NCBI RefSeq assembly: GCF_007183175.1
Contig: NZ_AP019807.1
Coordinates: forward strand, 995,001-1,059,000
Length of the DNA: 64,000 nt
From: Microbulbifer sp. GL-2
Lineage (GTDB): Bacteria > Pseudomonadota > Gammaproteobacteria > Pseudomonadales > Cellvibrionaceae
Direction of reading: 5' to 3'
Positions 51,816 through 60,634 of this stretch are shown here, in pieces. Positions within the stretch are counted from its first letter, which is position 1; each line of letters opens with the position of its first letter. The position numbers and the translations under genes are program-made. The notes beneath the pieces are model-generated. The model worked only from the letters and a program-made list of their open reading frames with translations, had not been told where the DNA came from and did no database searches.

Positions 51816-53738
51816 ATGACAATTTTCAACCATTACCTTGAAAGGTATGAGTCTATCCAGGATGAGGAACTCAGCATCCAGGAATATCTGGAGTTGTGTA
51901 AAACAGACCGCAGCGCCTATGCATCTCCCGCAGAGCGAATGCTTATGGCTATAGGCGAGGCCGAACTAATAGATACGTCTCGCGACCCTCGCTTGTCTCG
52001 AATTTTCTGTAACAAGGTCATTAAGCGCTATAAGGCATTCAATGAATTTTACGGTATGGAAGAGGCAATTGAACAAATTGTCTCATTCTTCCGCCATGCC
52101 GCTCAGGGACTGGAAGAGAAGAAACAAATCCTATACTTGCTCGGCCCTGTAGGAGGAGGGAAATCCTCTCTTGCAGAACGCTTAAAGGCCCTAATGGAAC
52201 AAGTGCCAATTTATGCGATTAAAGGTTCACCGGTCTTTGAATCCCCCCTCAGCCTGTTCTCACCCGATGAGGATGGACGAATCCTGGAGGAGGACTATGG
52301 TATCGCCAGGCGATACGTCAATACGATCATGTCCCCTTGGGCAGTTAAACGCCTACATGAATTCAAGGGGGATATCAGTAAATTCCGTGTAGTTAAAATT
52401 CGACCTTCTATTTTGGATCAAGTCGCCATTTCAAAGACTGAGCCAGGGGATGAAAACAACCAGGACATATCCTCTCTGGTTGGCAAGATTGATATTCGAA
52501 AGCTGGAAGACTTTCCACAAAATGATCCTGACGCCTATAGTTTTTCTGGCAGTCTGTGTCGCGCTAACCAGGGGTTGATGGAATTTGTAGAAATGTTCAA
52601 AGCGCCAATTAAGGTGCTTCACCCCCTGCTTACAGCTACTCAAGAAGGTAACTACAATAGCACCGAAGGTCTGGGCTCCATACCGTTTAATGGCACCATC
52701 CTTGCCCACTCAAATGAATCCGAATGGCAGTCTTTCCGTAATAACCGGAATAATGAAGCTTTCCTGGACCGGATTTATATTGTCAAAGTCCCCTATTGCG
52801 TGCGAGTCCTGGAAGAAATCAAGATTTACCAAAAACTATTAGAAAACAGCTCACTTTCCAAAGCGCCATGTGCGCCGGACACCCTGCGTATGCTGGCACA
52901 ATTTTCTGTGCTTTCCCGGATGAAAAATCCAGAAAACTCCAGTCTTTACTCGAAAATGCGCATTTATGATGGAGAGAATCTCAAGGATACAGACCCTAAG
53001 GCGAAGACCATTCAGGAGTATCGCGATAACGCAGGCGTTGATGAGGGCATGCATGGCCTTTCGACTCGGTTTTCTTTCAAAATTCTCTCCAAGGTCTTTA
53101 ACTTTGATGCAACAGAGGTGGCAGCTAATCCGGTACACCTGCTCTACGTACTTGAACAGCAGATAGAGCAGGAACAATTCCCTCCCGAGATCCAAGAAAA
53201 CTATCTTGGCTTTATCAAAGAGTATCTGGCGCCAAGATACGTGGAGTTTATAGGCAAAGAGATACAGACTGCCTACCTGGAATCCTATGCTGAGTACGGT
53301 CAAAACCTGTTTGACCGCTATGTCACCTATGCCGATTTCTGGATTCAGGACCAGGAATACCGCGATCCCGAAACCGGAGAAATACTCGATCGCGGTGCAC
53401 TAAACGAAGAGCTGGAAAAAACGGAAAAACCTGCAGGAATATCCAACCCTAAAGATTTCCGTAATGAAATTGTCAACTTTGTATTACGTGCCCGGGCCAA
53501 TAATCAGGGGAAAAATCCAGACTGGAGATCTTATGAGAAATTACGCGCAGTTATTGAGAAGAAGATGTTCTCTAATACCGAGGACCTCCTGCCGGTAATT
53601 TCCTTCAACACTAAAGCATCTGCAGATGACAAGCGTAAGCATGCGGACTTTGTTGCTCGCATGGTCGAGCGCGGCTATACCGAAAAACAGGTTCGTCTAT
53701 TGTCTGAGTGGTACCTGAGAGTTCGCAAATCGCAGTGA
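51816..53738 (+). CDS. prkA: PrkA family AAA+ protein (YeaG-type)
   Basis: Stress-induced AAA+ protein, historically called a serine protein kinase; recent views favour a protease or ATPase role. The 640-residue protein has Walker A GPVGGGKSS near residues 110-118. The N-terminal PrkA AAA domain spans about 15-380 and the PrkA C-terminal domain about 385-640. AGGGAGG precedes the ATG. First gene of prkA-yeaH-spoVR, a set conserved in many proteobacteria and induced in stationary phase or nitrogen starvation in E. coli. Confidence 0.95.
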   Translation: MTIFNHYLERYESIQDEELSIQEYLELCKTDRSAYASPAERMLMAIGEAELIDTSRDPRLSRIFCNKVIKRYKAFNEFYGMEEAIEQIVSFFRHAAQGLEEKKQILYLLGPVGGGKSSLAERLKALMEQVPIYAIKGSPVFESPLSLFSPDEDGRILEEDYGIARRYVNTIMSPWAVKRLHEFKGDISKFRVVKIRPSILDQVAISKTEPGDENNQDISSLVGKIDIRKLEDFPQNDPDAYSFSGSLCRANQGLMEFVEMFKAPIKVLHPLLTATQEGNYNSTEGLGSIPFNGTILAHSNESEWQSFRNNRNNEAFLDRIYIVKVPYCVRVLEEIKIYQKLLENSSLSKAPCAPDTLRMLAQFSVLSRMKNPENSSLYSKMRIYDGENLKDTDPKAKTIQEYRDNAGVDEGMHGLSTRFSFKILSKVFNFDATEVAANPVHLLYVLEQQIEQEQFPPEIQENYLGFIKEYLAPRYVEFIGKEIQTAYLESYAEYGQNLFDRYVTYADFWIQDQEYRDPETGEILDRGALNEELEKTEKPAGISNPKDFRNEIVNFVLRARANNQGKNPDWRSYEKLRAVIEKKMFSNTEDLLPVISFNTKASADDKRKHADFVARMVERGYTEKQVRLLSEWYLRVRKSQ

Positions 53739-53868
53739 CCCTACAGTAAGAGCAGGGTTCACTTCATTGAGAGACCCCTGCTATGCACGTATCCAGCTGG
53801 TAGAGCATGTCTGAATAGTTTCTGGGGAGATTTTATCCAAAGACACTATTCGGACCAAGGGCAGAAAT

Positions 53869-55152
53869 ATGAGCTATATCATCGACCGTCGCCTAAACGG
53901 AAAGAAGAAAAGTACGGTTAACCGCCAACGTTTCTTAAGGCGTTACAAGGCCCATATAAAGAAAGCTGTTGGTGACGCCATGAACAGCCGCTCCATCATG
54001 GATATGGATAAAGGCGAGCGTATCAGTATTCCCACCAGGGATATTAGCGAGCCTCTATTCTCTCACGGTGCCGGCGGTCACGTGGAGCGCGTCCTCCCAG
54101 GCAACAAGGAGTTTACCACCGGCGATCGAATTCCACGTCAAAACCAGAAAGGTGGGGATGGGGGCGGTGGTGGTGCCAGTGATAGCGGCGAAGGTGTGGA
54201 TGAGTTTGTTTTCCAGATCTCCCAGGAGGAGTTTCTCGACTTTATGTTTGAAGGGCTGCAGCTGCCCAATATGATCAAACGTCGATTAGCCGGCAATGAA
54301 TCCTTCCAGGTAGTCCGCGCCGGTATCAGCAATGAAGGTACTCCCGGCCGACTTAATGTCATCCGCTCCCTCAGGGCTGCCCACGCCCGCCGTATCGCAC
54401 TGACCAGCAATAAAAGGCGCAACCTGCGAGATTTAGAGCAGTCACTGGAAATAGAGGAAGGAAAAGAATCCGTTCTGCGGGACCAGCGCAAAATTGAAGC
54501 GCTTAATAATGAAATTAACGAGTTACGCAAACGTATTAGTCGGGTGCCATTCCTTGATGACTTCGACCTTAAATACAACCTGTTGATTCGCCAGCCAAAA
54601 CCGCGCTCCCGAGCTGTCATGTTCTGCTTAATGGACGTTTCCGGCTCCATGAATCAGGCCACCAAGGATATGGCCAAGCGATTCTTCTTACTGCTTTATC
54701 TTTTCCTCCAGCGCAGCTATGAATACACCGAAGTGGTGTTTATACGCCATCACACCAGCGCCAAAGAAGTAGATGAAGAGGAATTTTTTTATTCGCGTGA
54801 GACCGGAGGCACGATTGTCTCCAGTGCATTAAAACTGATGCGGCGAATCATGCGTGAGCGTTACCCAGAAAGCGAGTGGAATATTTATGGTGCCCAGGCT
54901 TCAGATGGAGACAATTGGAATGATGACTCCAGTACCTGCCATAGAATCCTGATCGACGACATCATGCCCCATGTACAGTACTACTCCTATGTAGAGATTA
55001 CCCCTCGCGATCACCAGGCGCTCTGGGAGGAGTACGAAAGTGTGCGCACACTGTTCCCACACCACTTTGCCATGGAACAGATTGTCGATGTCCAAGATAT
55101 CTACCCAGTCTTCCGCCAGCTGTTCAGCCAGAAGGTAACCGCTCGATGCTAG
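53869..55152 (+). CDS. yeaH: YeaH/DUF444 protein with VWA-like domain
   Basis: Companion of PrkA. The N-terminus IIDRRLNGKKKSTVNRQRFLRRYK is diagnostic. A glycine-rich loop (GGDGGGGGAS, about residues 95-105) follows. The C-terminal half is von Willebrand-like with a MIDAS DVSGSM near residue 256. A charged coiled coil lies at about 195-230. It is 427 residues long. Overlaps the spoVR start by 7 nt. The 130-bp gap after prkA has no ORF. Confidence 0.93.
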   Translation: MSYIIDRRLNGKKKSTVNRQRFLRRYKAHIKKAVGDAMNSRSIMDMDKGERISIPTRDISEPLFSHGAGGHVERVLPGNKEFTTGDRIPRQNQKGGDGGGGGASDSGEGVDEFVFQISQEEFLDFMFEGLQLPNMIKRRLAGNESFQVVRAGISNEGTPGRLNVIRSLRAAHARRIALTSNKRRNLRDLEQSLEIEEGKESVLRDQRKIEALNNEINELRKRISRVPFLDDFDLKYNLLIRQPKPRSRAVMFCLMDVSGSMNQATKDMAKRFFLLLYLFLQRSYEYTEVVFIRHHTSAKEVDEEEFFYSRETGGTIVSSALKLMRRIMRERYPESEWNIYGAQASDGDNWNDDSSTCHRILIDDIMPHVQYYSYVEITPRDHQALWEEYESVRTLFPHHFAMEQIVDVQDIYPVFRQLFSQKVTARC

Positions 55153-56735
55153 ACACATTTACCAGTGGCAGCGACTCACAGAAATCTGATTCACAAGGGC
55201 CTATCTCAACCACTTCTGAGTGGACGTTTGAGTTGATCCAGGAGTATGACCGCGCGATTAGTGCGCTGGCAGAAGAGTTTGGCCTCGATACTTACCCCAA
55301 CCAGATCGAGGTAATCAGCTCTGAGCAGATGATGGATGCCTACTCTTCGGTTGGCATGCCAGTTGGGTATAATCACTGGTCCTTCGGCAAACAATTTATC
55401 AGCGTCGAAAACAATTACCAGCGCGGCTTGATGGGGCTCGCCTACGAAATCGTTATCAATTCCAACCCCTGTATTGCCTATCTCATGGAAGAGAACACCA
55501 TGACGATGCAGGCACTCGTTATTGCACATGCGTCTTATGGGCACAACTCTTTCTTTAAGGGAAATTATCTGTTCCGGTCCTGGACTGATGCCGGCAGCAT
55601 TATCGACTACCTGATTTTTGCCAAGAACTATATTTCACGCTGCGAAGAGCGCCATGGCCTCGATGAAGTTGAGGCAATAATGGACTCCTGCCACGCCCTG
55701 ATGAATTACGGTGTCGACCGATACAAGAGACCATACCCCATCTCCGCGGTTGAGGAGGAGCGCCAACAACAGGAACGCGAAGAATACCGGCAACGACAGC
55801 TCAATGACCTGTGGAGGACCATTCCCAAGCTGGGCGAAGGTACAGAGGAAGCCCAGGAGGAACGTTTTCCCAAAGAGCCCCAGGAAAATATTCTTTACTT
55901 TATTGAAAAAAATGCGCCACTACTGGAAAACTGGCAACGGGAACTGGTGCGCATTGTTCGCAAACTGGCCCAGTATTTTTATCCACAGCGTCAGACCCAG
56001 GTAATGAATGAAGGCTGGGCCACCTTCTGGCACTACACTTTACTGACAGAGCTGTATGGGCGAGGTCGGGTCACCGAAGGCTTCATGATGGAGTTCCTGC
56101 AAAGCCATACCAATGTGATCTATCAGCCTGGTTTTGACAGCCCACATTACAATGGCATTAACCCCTATACTCTGGGTTTCAGTATTTTCAGTGACCTAAG
56201 GCGAATCTGCGAAAGTCCCACCGACGAGGACCGCCGCTGGTTTCCTGATATTGCAGGGAGTAACTGGCGGGAAACGCTGCAGTTTGCAATGCGCGACTTT
56301 AAAGATGAGAGCTTTATCCTGCAATTCCTCTCACCAAAAGTGATGCGCGATATGAAGCTCTTTTGTATCAGTGACAATGACAAGGAAAATGAAATCATTG
56401 TGAGCGCTATTCACGATGATAGCGGCTATCGGCAATTGAGAGAAAACCTGGCCGGGCAGTACAACCTCGGTAACCGTGAACCCAATATTCAAGTATTCTC
56501 AGTAGATACTCGTGGAGATCGCTCGCTGACACTGCATCACACCCAGTATCGACGCCGTCCTTTGGGTAAGGAGACCACTGAAGTACTTAAGCACTTGCAC
56601 AGACTATGGGGCTTTGACGTGCATCTACACAGCCTTAATAGTGATGAAGTGACGGCAAGCTTCCACTGCCCAGAACAGGGACGCGATCGCCAAGAGGGAG
56701 AAGAGGAATCCATGTTGATCCCGAAACCCATTTGA
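55146..56735 (+). CDS. SpoVR family protein
   Basis: YcgB/SpoVR-type protein of unknown biochemical role, third member of the prkA operon. Family segments include PVGYNHWSFGKQF, HASYGHNSFFKGN and NEGWATFWHYTLL, with many conserved histidines that may bind metal. Length 529 residues. Its ATG lies within the last codons of yeaH (7-nt overlap), so translation is likely coupled. Confidence 0.94.
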   Translation: MLDTFTSGSDSQKSDSQGPISTTSEWTFELIQEYDRAISALAEEFGLDTYPNQIEVISSEQMMDAYSSVGMPVGYNHWSFGKQFISVENNYQRGLMGLAYEIVINSNPCIAYLMEENTMTMQALVIAHASYGHNSFFKGNYLFRSWTDAGSIIDYLIFAKNYISRCEERHGLDEVEAIMDSCHALMNYGVDRYKRPYPISAVEEERQQQEREEYRQRQLNDLWRTIPKLGEGTEEAQEERFPKEPQENILYFIEKNAPLLENWQRELVRIVRKLAQYFYPQRQTQVMNEGWATFWHYTLLTELYGRGRVTEGFMMEFLQSHTNVIYQPGFDSPHYNGINPYTLGFSIFSDLRRICESPTDEDRRWFPDIAGSNWRETLQFAMRDFKDESFILQFLSPKVMRDMKLFCISDNDKENEIIVSAIHDDSGYRQLRENLAGQYNLGNREPNIQVFSVDTRGDRSLTLHHTQYRRRPLGKETTEVLKHLHRLWGFDVHLHSLNSDEVTASFHCPEQGRDRQEGEEESMLIPKPI

Positions 56736-56742
56736 ACTTCGG

Positions 56743-56771
56743 CGTGGGAGCTGCCATTCGGCAGATCCCGC
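56743..56771. repeat. Imperfect hairpin after spoVR
   Basis: CTGCC/GGCAG with an ATTC loop, extended past one mismatch by a GGGA/TCCC stem, 8 bp after the spoVR stop, between convergent genes. No T run; a possible weak terminator. Confidence 0.35.
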
Positions 56772-56814
56772 ACAGAAGGGGTAAGAAAGTAAGCCAGCGC
56801 CAGCCTGAAAAGTC

Positions 56815-57387
56815 TTAGTCGTCAGCTTCCAGCAACAACTTCGCTTTTGCCGCCAACTCCCCGCGTTCTTCACGATGCGCCAACAGGGCATCAGCACCCG
56901 CATCCAGCCAGCGAGCCTTATCGAGATCATCCTCAGAAGGCACGACCAGAATGCGCAGGTTTGCGTACTCACTGCGGGATCTCAAGTAGTCCAGAACCTG
57001 GAACCCACCATCTCCCACAAGGCTCGCATCAATCACCAGCAGTGCCGGTTTTGCATTGGCCAGCAAAATACCGGCGGAAAAGCTATCACCAGCTATCTCT
57101 ATCTCGCAGCCAATGCTTTTCAGCGTTTGAATTCCCGCAGAAGTCAGCTCCGGGTCTGTGGTTACCAACAGTACCTTGCGGCTGGGCACTGCCAGATCGT
57201 TTGGTACCGGCATGGAGTTATCGCGCAGGAACCCAACGAAGTCCTCCACACAGATACGATGGTCACCACGACCTGGAAGTTTGTAAGCCTTGAGTTGTCC
57301 GCGCTCTATCCAGCGAATCACCGTACGAAAGTTGACGCCGCAGTATCTGGCTGCCTCGCCGGTGGTTAGCACATGTAGTTCGCTCAT
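56815..57387 (-). CDS. Regulator with excisionase/MerR-type HTH and C-terminal receiver-like domain
   Basis: 190 residues in an unusual order: DNA-binding first, receiver second. The N-terminal HTH (about 5-55, LTTGEAARYCGVNFRTVIRWIERG) is of the excisionase/BldC type. The receiver-like domain (about 70-188) keeps Asp120 in LLVIDASLVGDGG and Ser151, but only one acid is visible at the first beta strand (Asp78), and the usual lysine is His171. Phosphorylation is therefore uncertain. ATG 57387 follows GGGGAGAA. No kinase is adjacent on this strand; it is divergent from the predicted small RNA. Confidence 0.8.
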   Translation of the reverse strand: MSELHVLTTGEAARYCGVNFRTVIRWIERGQLKAYKLPGRGDHRICVEDFVGFLRDNSMPVPNDLAVPSRKVLLVTTDPELTSAGIQTLKSIGCEIEIAGDSFSAGILLANAKPALLVIDASLVGDGGFQVLDYLRSRSEYANLRILVVPSEDDLDKARWLDAGADALLAHREERGELAAKAKLLLEADD

Positions 57388-57603
57388 ATTATTTTCTCCC
57401 CAACAACTGCGATCCTTGACGGCCAGGTCAACCTCTCACACCTGGACTCCATCCCCCGAAGCCAGGCGCGAAATTATCCTGTCCAATAGAACCGCCCCTA
57501 TAAATTATGCTGTTTAATGCTGCAAAACCAGCCCGAAATCCGGTCCATGTAATTTATTAACGAACAGCGGTACAACCCCCTCAAAAAATACTAAAAGATA
57601 TAG
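57388..57603. other. AT-rich intergenic region between the HTH-receiver gene and the small-RNA promoter
   Basis: No supported ORF. It must contain the minus-strand promoter of the HTH-receiver gene, but I see no clear pair of hexamers. Confidence 0.4.
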
Positions 57604-57631
57604 TTGACAGGTATGACAGGTCTCATAGAAT
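57604..57631 (+). promoter_or_regulatory. Near-consensus sigma70 promoter
   Basis: TTGACA (57604-57609), a 16-bp spacer and TAGAAT (57626-57631). The best promoter match in the window. No ORF follows before the terminator at 57749. Confidence 0.75.
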
Positions 57632-57637
57632 AACCTT

Positions 57638-57780
57638 AGATTTCGCGACATTGATGTGTCGCCTGATCCTCTCCAGTGGGGTGGCCGGTAAGTCAAATAC
57701 CCCACTATTGGCAATTAGATGTTTGCTAAGCGAATACCCTAAGACCCTGGGCCCCCTTGTTTTTTCGGGGCCTTTTTTTT
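57638..57780 (+). ncRNA. Predicted small RNA, about 140 nt, family unknown
   Basis: The stretch between the promoter at 57604-57631 and the intrinsic terminator at 57749-57780 contains no convincing ORF. It can fold: GCGACA/TGTCGC with a 6-nt loop near its 5' end; GTGGGGT/ACCCCAC around a 16-nt loop in the middle; and the terminator stem. I do not recognise 6S, SRP RNA, tmRNA, a riboswitch or the GGA repeats of CsrA/RsmA sponges. It ends 140 bp before cca, so it may be an independent RNA or an attenuated cca leader. Confidence 0.6.
57749..57780 (+). terminator. Intrinsic terminator of the predicted small RNA
   Basis: GGGCCCC pairs with GGGGCCT across an 11-nt T-rich loop, followed by eight T residues (57773-57780). 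Confidence 0.88.
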
Positions 57781-57920
57781 ATCTTGCCGAACTCTAAAAC
57801 CCTCCTTCCTTAAAATTTCTGCCCGATTCCCTGGTAAGTGGGCAGCGCCGGAACCAATGGATTTATGGCAGTGCAACCCTTCACCGGGAAACCGGTTTCT
57901 CCAGCCCCGGAGCAATTCCT

Positions 57921-59141
57921 TTGAAGATCTATCTTGTCGGTGGCGCAGTACGCGACAAATTACTCAACCGCCCGGTTACTGAGCATGATTGGGTTGTAGT
58001 TGGAGCCAACTCAGAACACATGCTAGACATGGGATATAGTCCAGTAGGAAAGGATTTTCCGGTTTTCCTGCACCCTGAAACCGGGGAGGAATATGCCCTT
58101 GCCCGCACTGAGCGTAAGAGTGGGCACGGCTACGGCGGTTTTTCCGTTGATGCCGATGCCAGCATTACCCTTGAAGAGGACCTGCTACGTCGCGACCTCA
58201 CTATCAACGCGATAGCCGAGTCGAAGGACGGTACCCTGATTGACCCCTACGGGGGACAAGCTGATTTACACGCTCGCCTGCTACGCCATGTTTCCCCCGC
58301 ATTCGCAGAGGACCCTCTGCGCATCCTGCGGGTGGCCCGCTTTGCAGCGCGTTACCACCATCTGGGATTTACTGTTGCAGCGGAGACTATGGCGCTCATG
58401 CGTCAGATGGTTGAGGCCGGTGAGGTGGAATACCTGGTGGCAGAACGAATCTGGAAAGAAGTTAGCCGTGCCCTTATTGAACCAGCCCCCGATACCTTTA
58501 TCCAGGTACTGCGAGAATGTGGGGCCCTGGCGATTCTTTTACCTGAATTGGAGCAGTTATTCGGCGTACCTCAGCCCCCCAAACACCACCCTGAAGTAGA
58601 TACTGGCGAGCATGTATTAATGGCATTGCGCTCAGCCTGCGCAGAGCTGCCAGTGCGCTTTGCTGTCTTGCTACACGACCTGGGCAAGGGATTAACACCA
58701 GAGGAGATTTTGCCCAGCCACCACGGTCACGAGTCCGCCGGTGTCCCCTTGGTGCGTGCAGTCTGTGAGCGCTGGCGTACACCAAAAGAGCTGACTGCAC
58801 TGGCTGTCGGGGTCTGTGAATATCACCTGCACTGCCACAGGGCCTTCGAATTGCGCCCACAGACCATTATGAAAATGATCCGCAGTCTGGATGCCTTGCG
58901 ACGCCCCGAGCGGTTTGAGAAGTTCCTGTGCGCCTGTGAGGCGGATGCCCGCGGCCGCCTGGGGCTTGAAAACCGGAAATATCCACAAGCTGACTTCCTG
59001 CGTGCGGCCCGCGAAGTGGCAGCTGCAGTGACTGCCGAAGCGCTAATCAAGCAGGGCTACCAGGGGGCCAAGCTGGGACAGGCACTGGATCGAGAGCGTA
59101 TTAAAGCGATCGCCATAATAAAGGATAACTACAGTGCGTAA
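57921..59141 (+). CDS. cca: CCA-adding tRNA nucleotidyltransferase, multifunctional
   Basis: Adds or repairs the 3' CCA end of tRNAs; the HD-domain form also has phosphatase and phosphodiesterase activity. N-terminus KIYLVGGAVRDKLL, then EHDWVVVG; RRDLTINAIA and DPLRILRVARFAARY complete the class II core. The HD motif is HDLGKG near residue 255. Length 406 residues, like E. coli Cca (412). The start is TTG, fixed by the conserved N-terminus and GGAG 8 nt upstream. Overlaps folM by 8 nt. Confidence 0.96.
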   Translation: MKIYLVGGAVRDKLLNRPVTEHDWVVVGANSEHMLDMGYSPVGKDFPVFLHPETGEEYALARTERKSGHGYGGFSVDADASITLEEDLLRRDLTINAIAESKDGTLIDPYGGQADLHARLLRHVSPAFAEDPLRILRVARFAARYHHLGFTVAAETMALMRQMVEAGEVEYLVAERIWKEVSRALIEPAPDTFIQVLRECGALAILLPELEQLFGVPQPPKHHPEVDTGEHVLMALRSACAELPVRFAVLLHDLGKGLTPEEILPSHHGHESAGVPLVRAVCERWRTPKELTALAVGVCEYHLHCHRAFELRPQTIMKMIRSLDALRRPERFEKFLCACEADARGRLGLENRKYPQADFLRAAREVAAAVTAEALIKQGYQGAKLGQALDRERIKAIAIIKDNYSA

Positions 59142-59862
59142 TGTGTTGATTACCGGCGCTGCCGCACGATTGGGCCGCGCCATTGCCGAAGAGCTGCATA
59201 AAGACCACCGGGTGGTTATTCACTACCGCAACTCGGCGGATGCCGCTCGCGCCCTCGCAAAAGAACTGAACAAACTCCGCCCCAATTCCGCTGTGGTATT
59301 ACACAGTGGACTGGATAGTGCCGAAGCCTGCTCGGCGCTCGCCCGGCGTGCTCAGGAAGTATGGGGCGGTATTGATGCCCTGGTGAACAACGCCTCAGCC
59401 TTCCACCCCACTCCCGTGGGAAAAGCCACAGAGGAAGATTGGGACCGCCTGATAGACAGTAATCTCAAAGCGCCCTTCTTTCTCAGCCAAGCGCTACATG
59501 AAAGCCTCAGCCAGCGACTTGGCTGTATTGTGAATATGGCAGATATCCACGCCGAGCGCCCAATGCCCGAGCACTCCATTTACTGCACCGCCAAAGCTGG
59601 CCTGGTAATGCTGACAAAAAGCCTCGCGCTGGAGCTATCGCCCCAGGTTCGGGTCAATGCAGTCGCCCCCGGTGCCATTCTTTGGCCAGAACAAGAGGCG
59701 ACTAACGAAGCCAAGAAAGTACAAATTACCCAGCGCATTCCTTTGGCCCGAACCGGTGACCCTAGCGATATCGCCAAAACCGTGCGCTTCCTGGTCTGTG
59801 ACGCCCCCTATATCAACGGCCAGGTTATTGCCGTTGACGGCGGCCGCAACCTCAATATCTAG
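59134..59862 (+). CDS. folM: SDR oxidoreductase, pteridine reductase-like (FolM)
   Basis: Predicted NADPH-dependent dihydromonapterin/pteridine reductase. The cofactor motif TGAAARLGRAIAEEL has the arginine typical of PTR1/FolM. NNASAF, VNMADIHAERP and YCTAKAG (Tyr-x3-Lys) complete the SDR set; the end GQVIAVDGGRNL is typical. It is 242 residues long. GTG start inside the last codons of cca, so the two are coupled. Substrate assignment rests on family resemblance. Confidence 0.82.
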   Translation: MRNVLITGAAARLGRAIAEELHKDHRVVIHYRNSADAARALAKELNKLRPNSAVVLHSGLDSAEACSALARRAQEVWGGIDALVNNASAFHPTPVGKATEEDWDRLIDSNLKAPFFLSQALHESLSQRLGCIVNMADIHAERPMPEHSIYCTAKAGLVMLTKSLALELSPQVRVNAVAPGAILWPEQEATNEAKKVQITQRIPLARTGDPSDIAKTVRFLVCDAPYINGQVIAVDGGRNLNI

Positions 59863-59938
59863 AGCGGGGCTTCACTTCAATTTCACCGGCACTCTGTCAG
59901 AATGTTTGGCAACTTACTCTGTCACAAGAGGTTTGCCG

Positions 59939-60634
59939 GTGCCCTCACTGAAGATATTGTTGATTGAAGATAACCCCACTATCGCACGCCAGCTTGCCGA
60001 ATTCCTACATGCTGAGGGCTGGCAGATAGATTATGCTCACCGGGGTCGCCAGGGCTTACAGCTGGCCCTGGAACAAATCTTCGACCTGGTCATTCTCGAC
60101 CTGGGTCTGCCGGATATGGATGGCCTGGAGGTCTGTGAAAAGATCAAGGCACAAGCGCCAGTTAACATGCCAATTCTGATGTTAACTGCCCGCGATGCTA
60201 TCGCAGATAAAGAGCTCGGATTTGGTATCGGTGCCGATGACTACTTATGTAAACCCTTTGAGCCAAGGGAACTGATACTGAGATGCCGCGCCCTGGCACG
60301 CAGGCACCAGCTACATACCAGTGAAGAAATTAAGGTCGGTGATTTACAGATAAACCAGCGCCAGCAAACCGCCTACCGGGATAAACAACCTCTGCCCCTG
60401 ACAACTATCGGTTTTCGCATTCTCACTATGCTCGCCCAGGCGTCACCAGCACCAGTAAGTCGCTCGGCAATAATCCACCATATTTGGGGTGACAAACCCC
60501 CGGAAACAGACGCCTTAAAATCCCACATTTATAGTCTTCGCCAAACACTGGATAAGCCTTTCCAGGTTCCAATGTTGAAAACCATCACCAACCTCGGTTA
60601 TCAGTTGGAAATTCCCAATGCGCGAAACCAGTAA
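59939..60634 (+). CDS. OmpR-family response regulator
   Basis: Two-component regulator, 231 residues. Receiver: ED at 10-11, phospho-acceptor Asp54 in VILDLGLPD, LTARD, and the lysine in CKPFEPREL. C-terminal winged helix with SRSAIIHHIWGD and TDALKSHIYSLRQ. GTG 59939 has AGAGG 7 nt upstream; the frame is open much further upstream only because it shadows folM. Overlaps the kinase gene by 17 nt. No target is obvious apart from the downstream DJ-1 gene. Confidence 0.92.
   Translation: MPSLKILLIEDNPTIARQLAEFLHAEGWQIDYAHRGRQGLQLALEQIFDLVILDLGLPDMDGLEVCEKIKAQAPVNMPILMLTARDAIADKELGFGIGADDYLCKPFEPRELILRCRALARRHQLHTSEEIKVGDLQINQRQQTAYRDKQPLPLTTIGFRILTMLAQASPAPVSRSAIIHHIWGDKPPETDALKSHIYSLRQTLDKPFQVPMLKTITNLGYQLEIPNARNQ

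Noticed and set aside
59657..59938. N-terminal extension of the response regulator
   Set aside because: The extra 94 residues are the out-of-frame shadow of folM; the receiver starts at GTG 59939 with a good ribosome-binding site.
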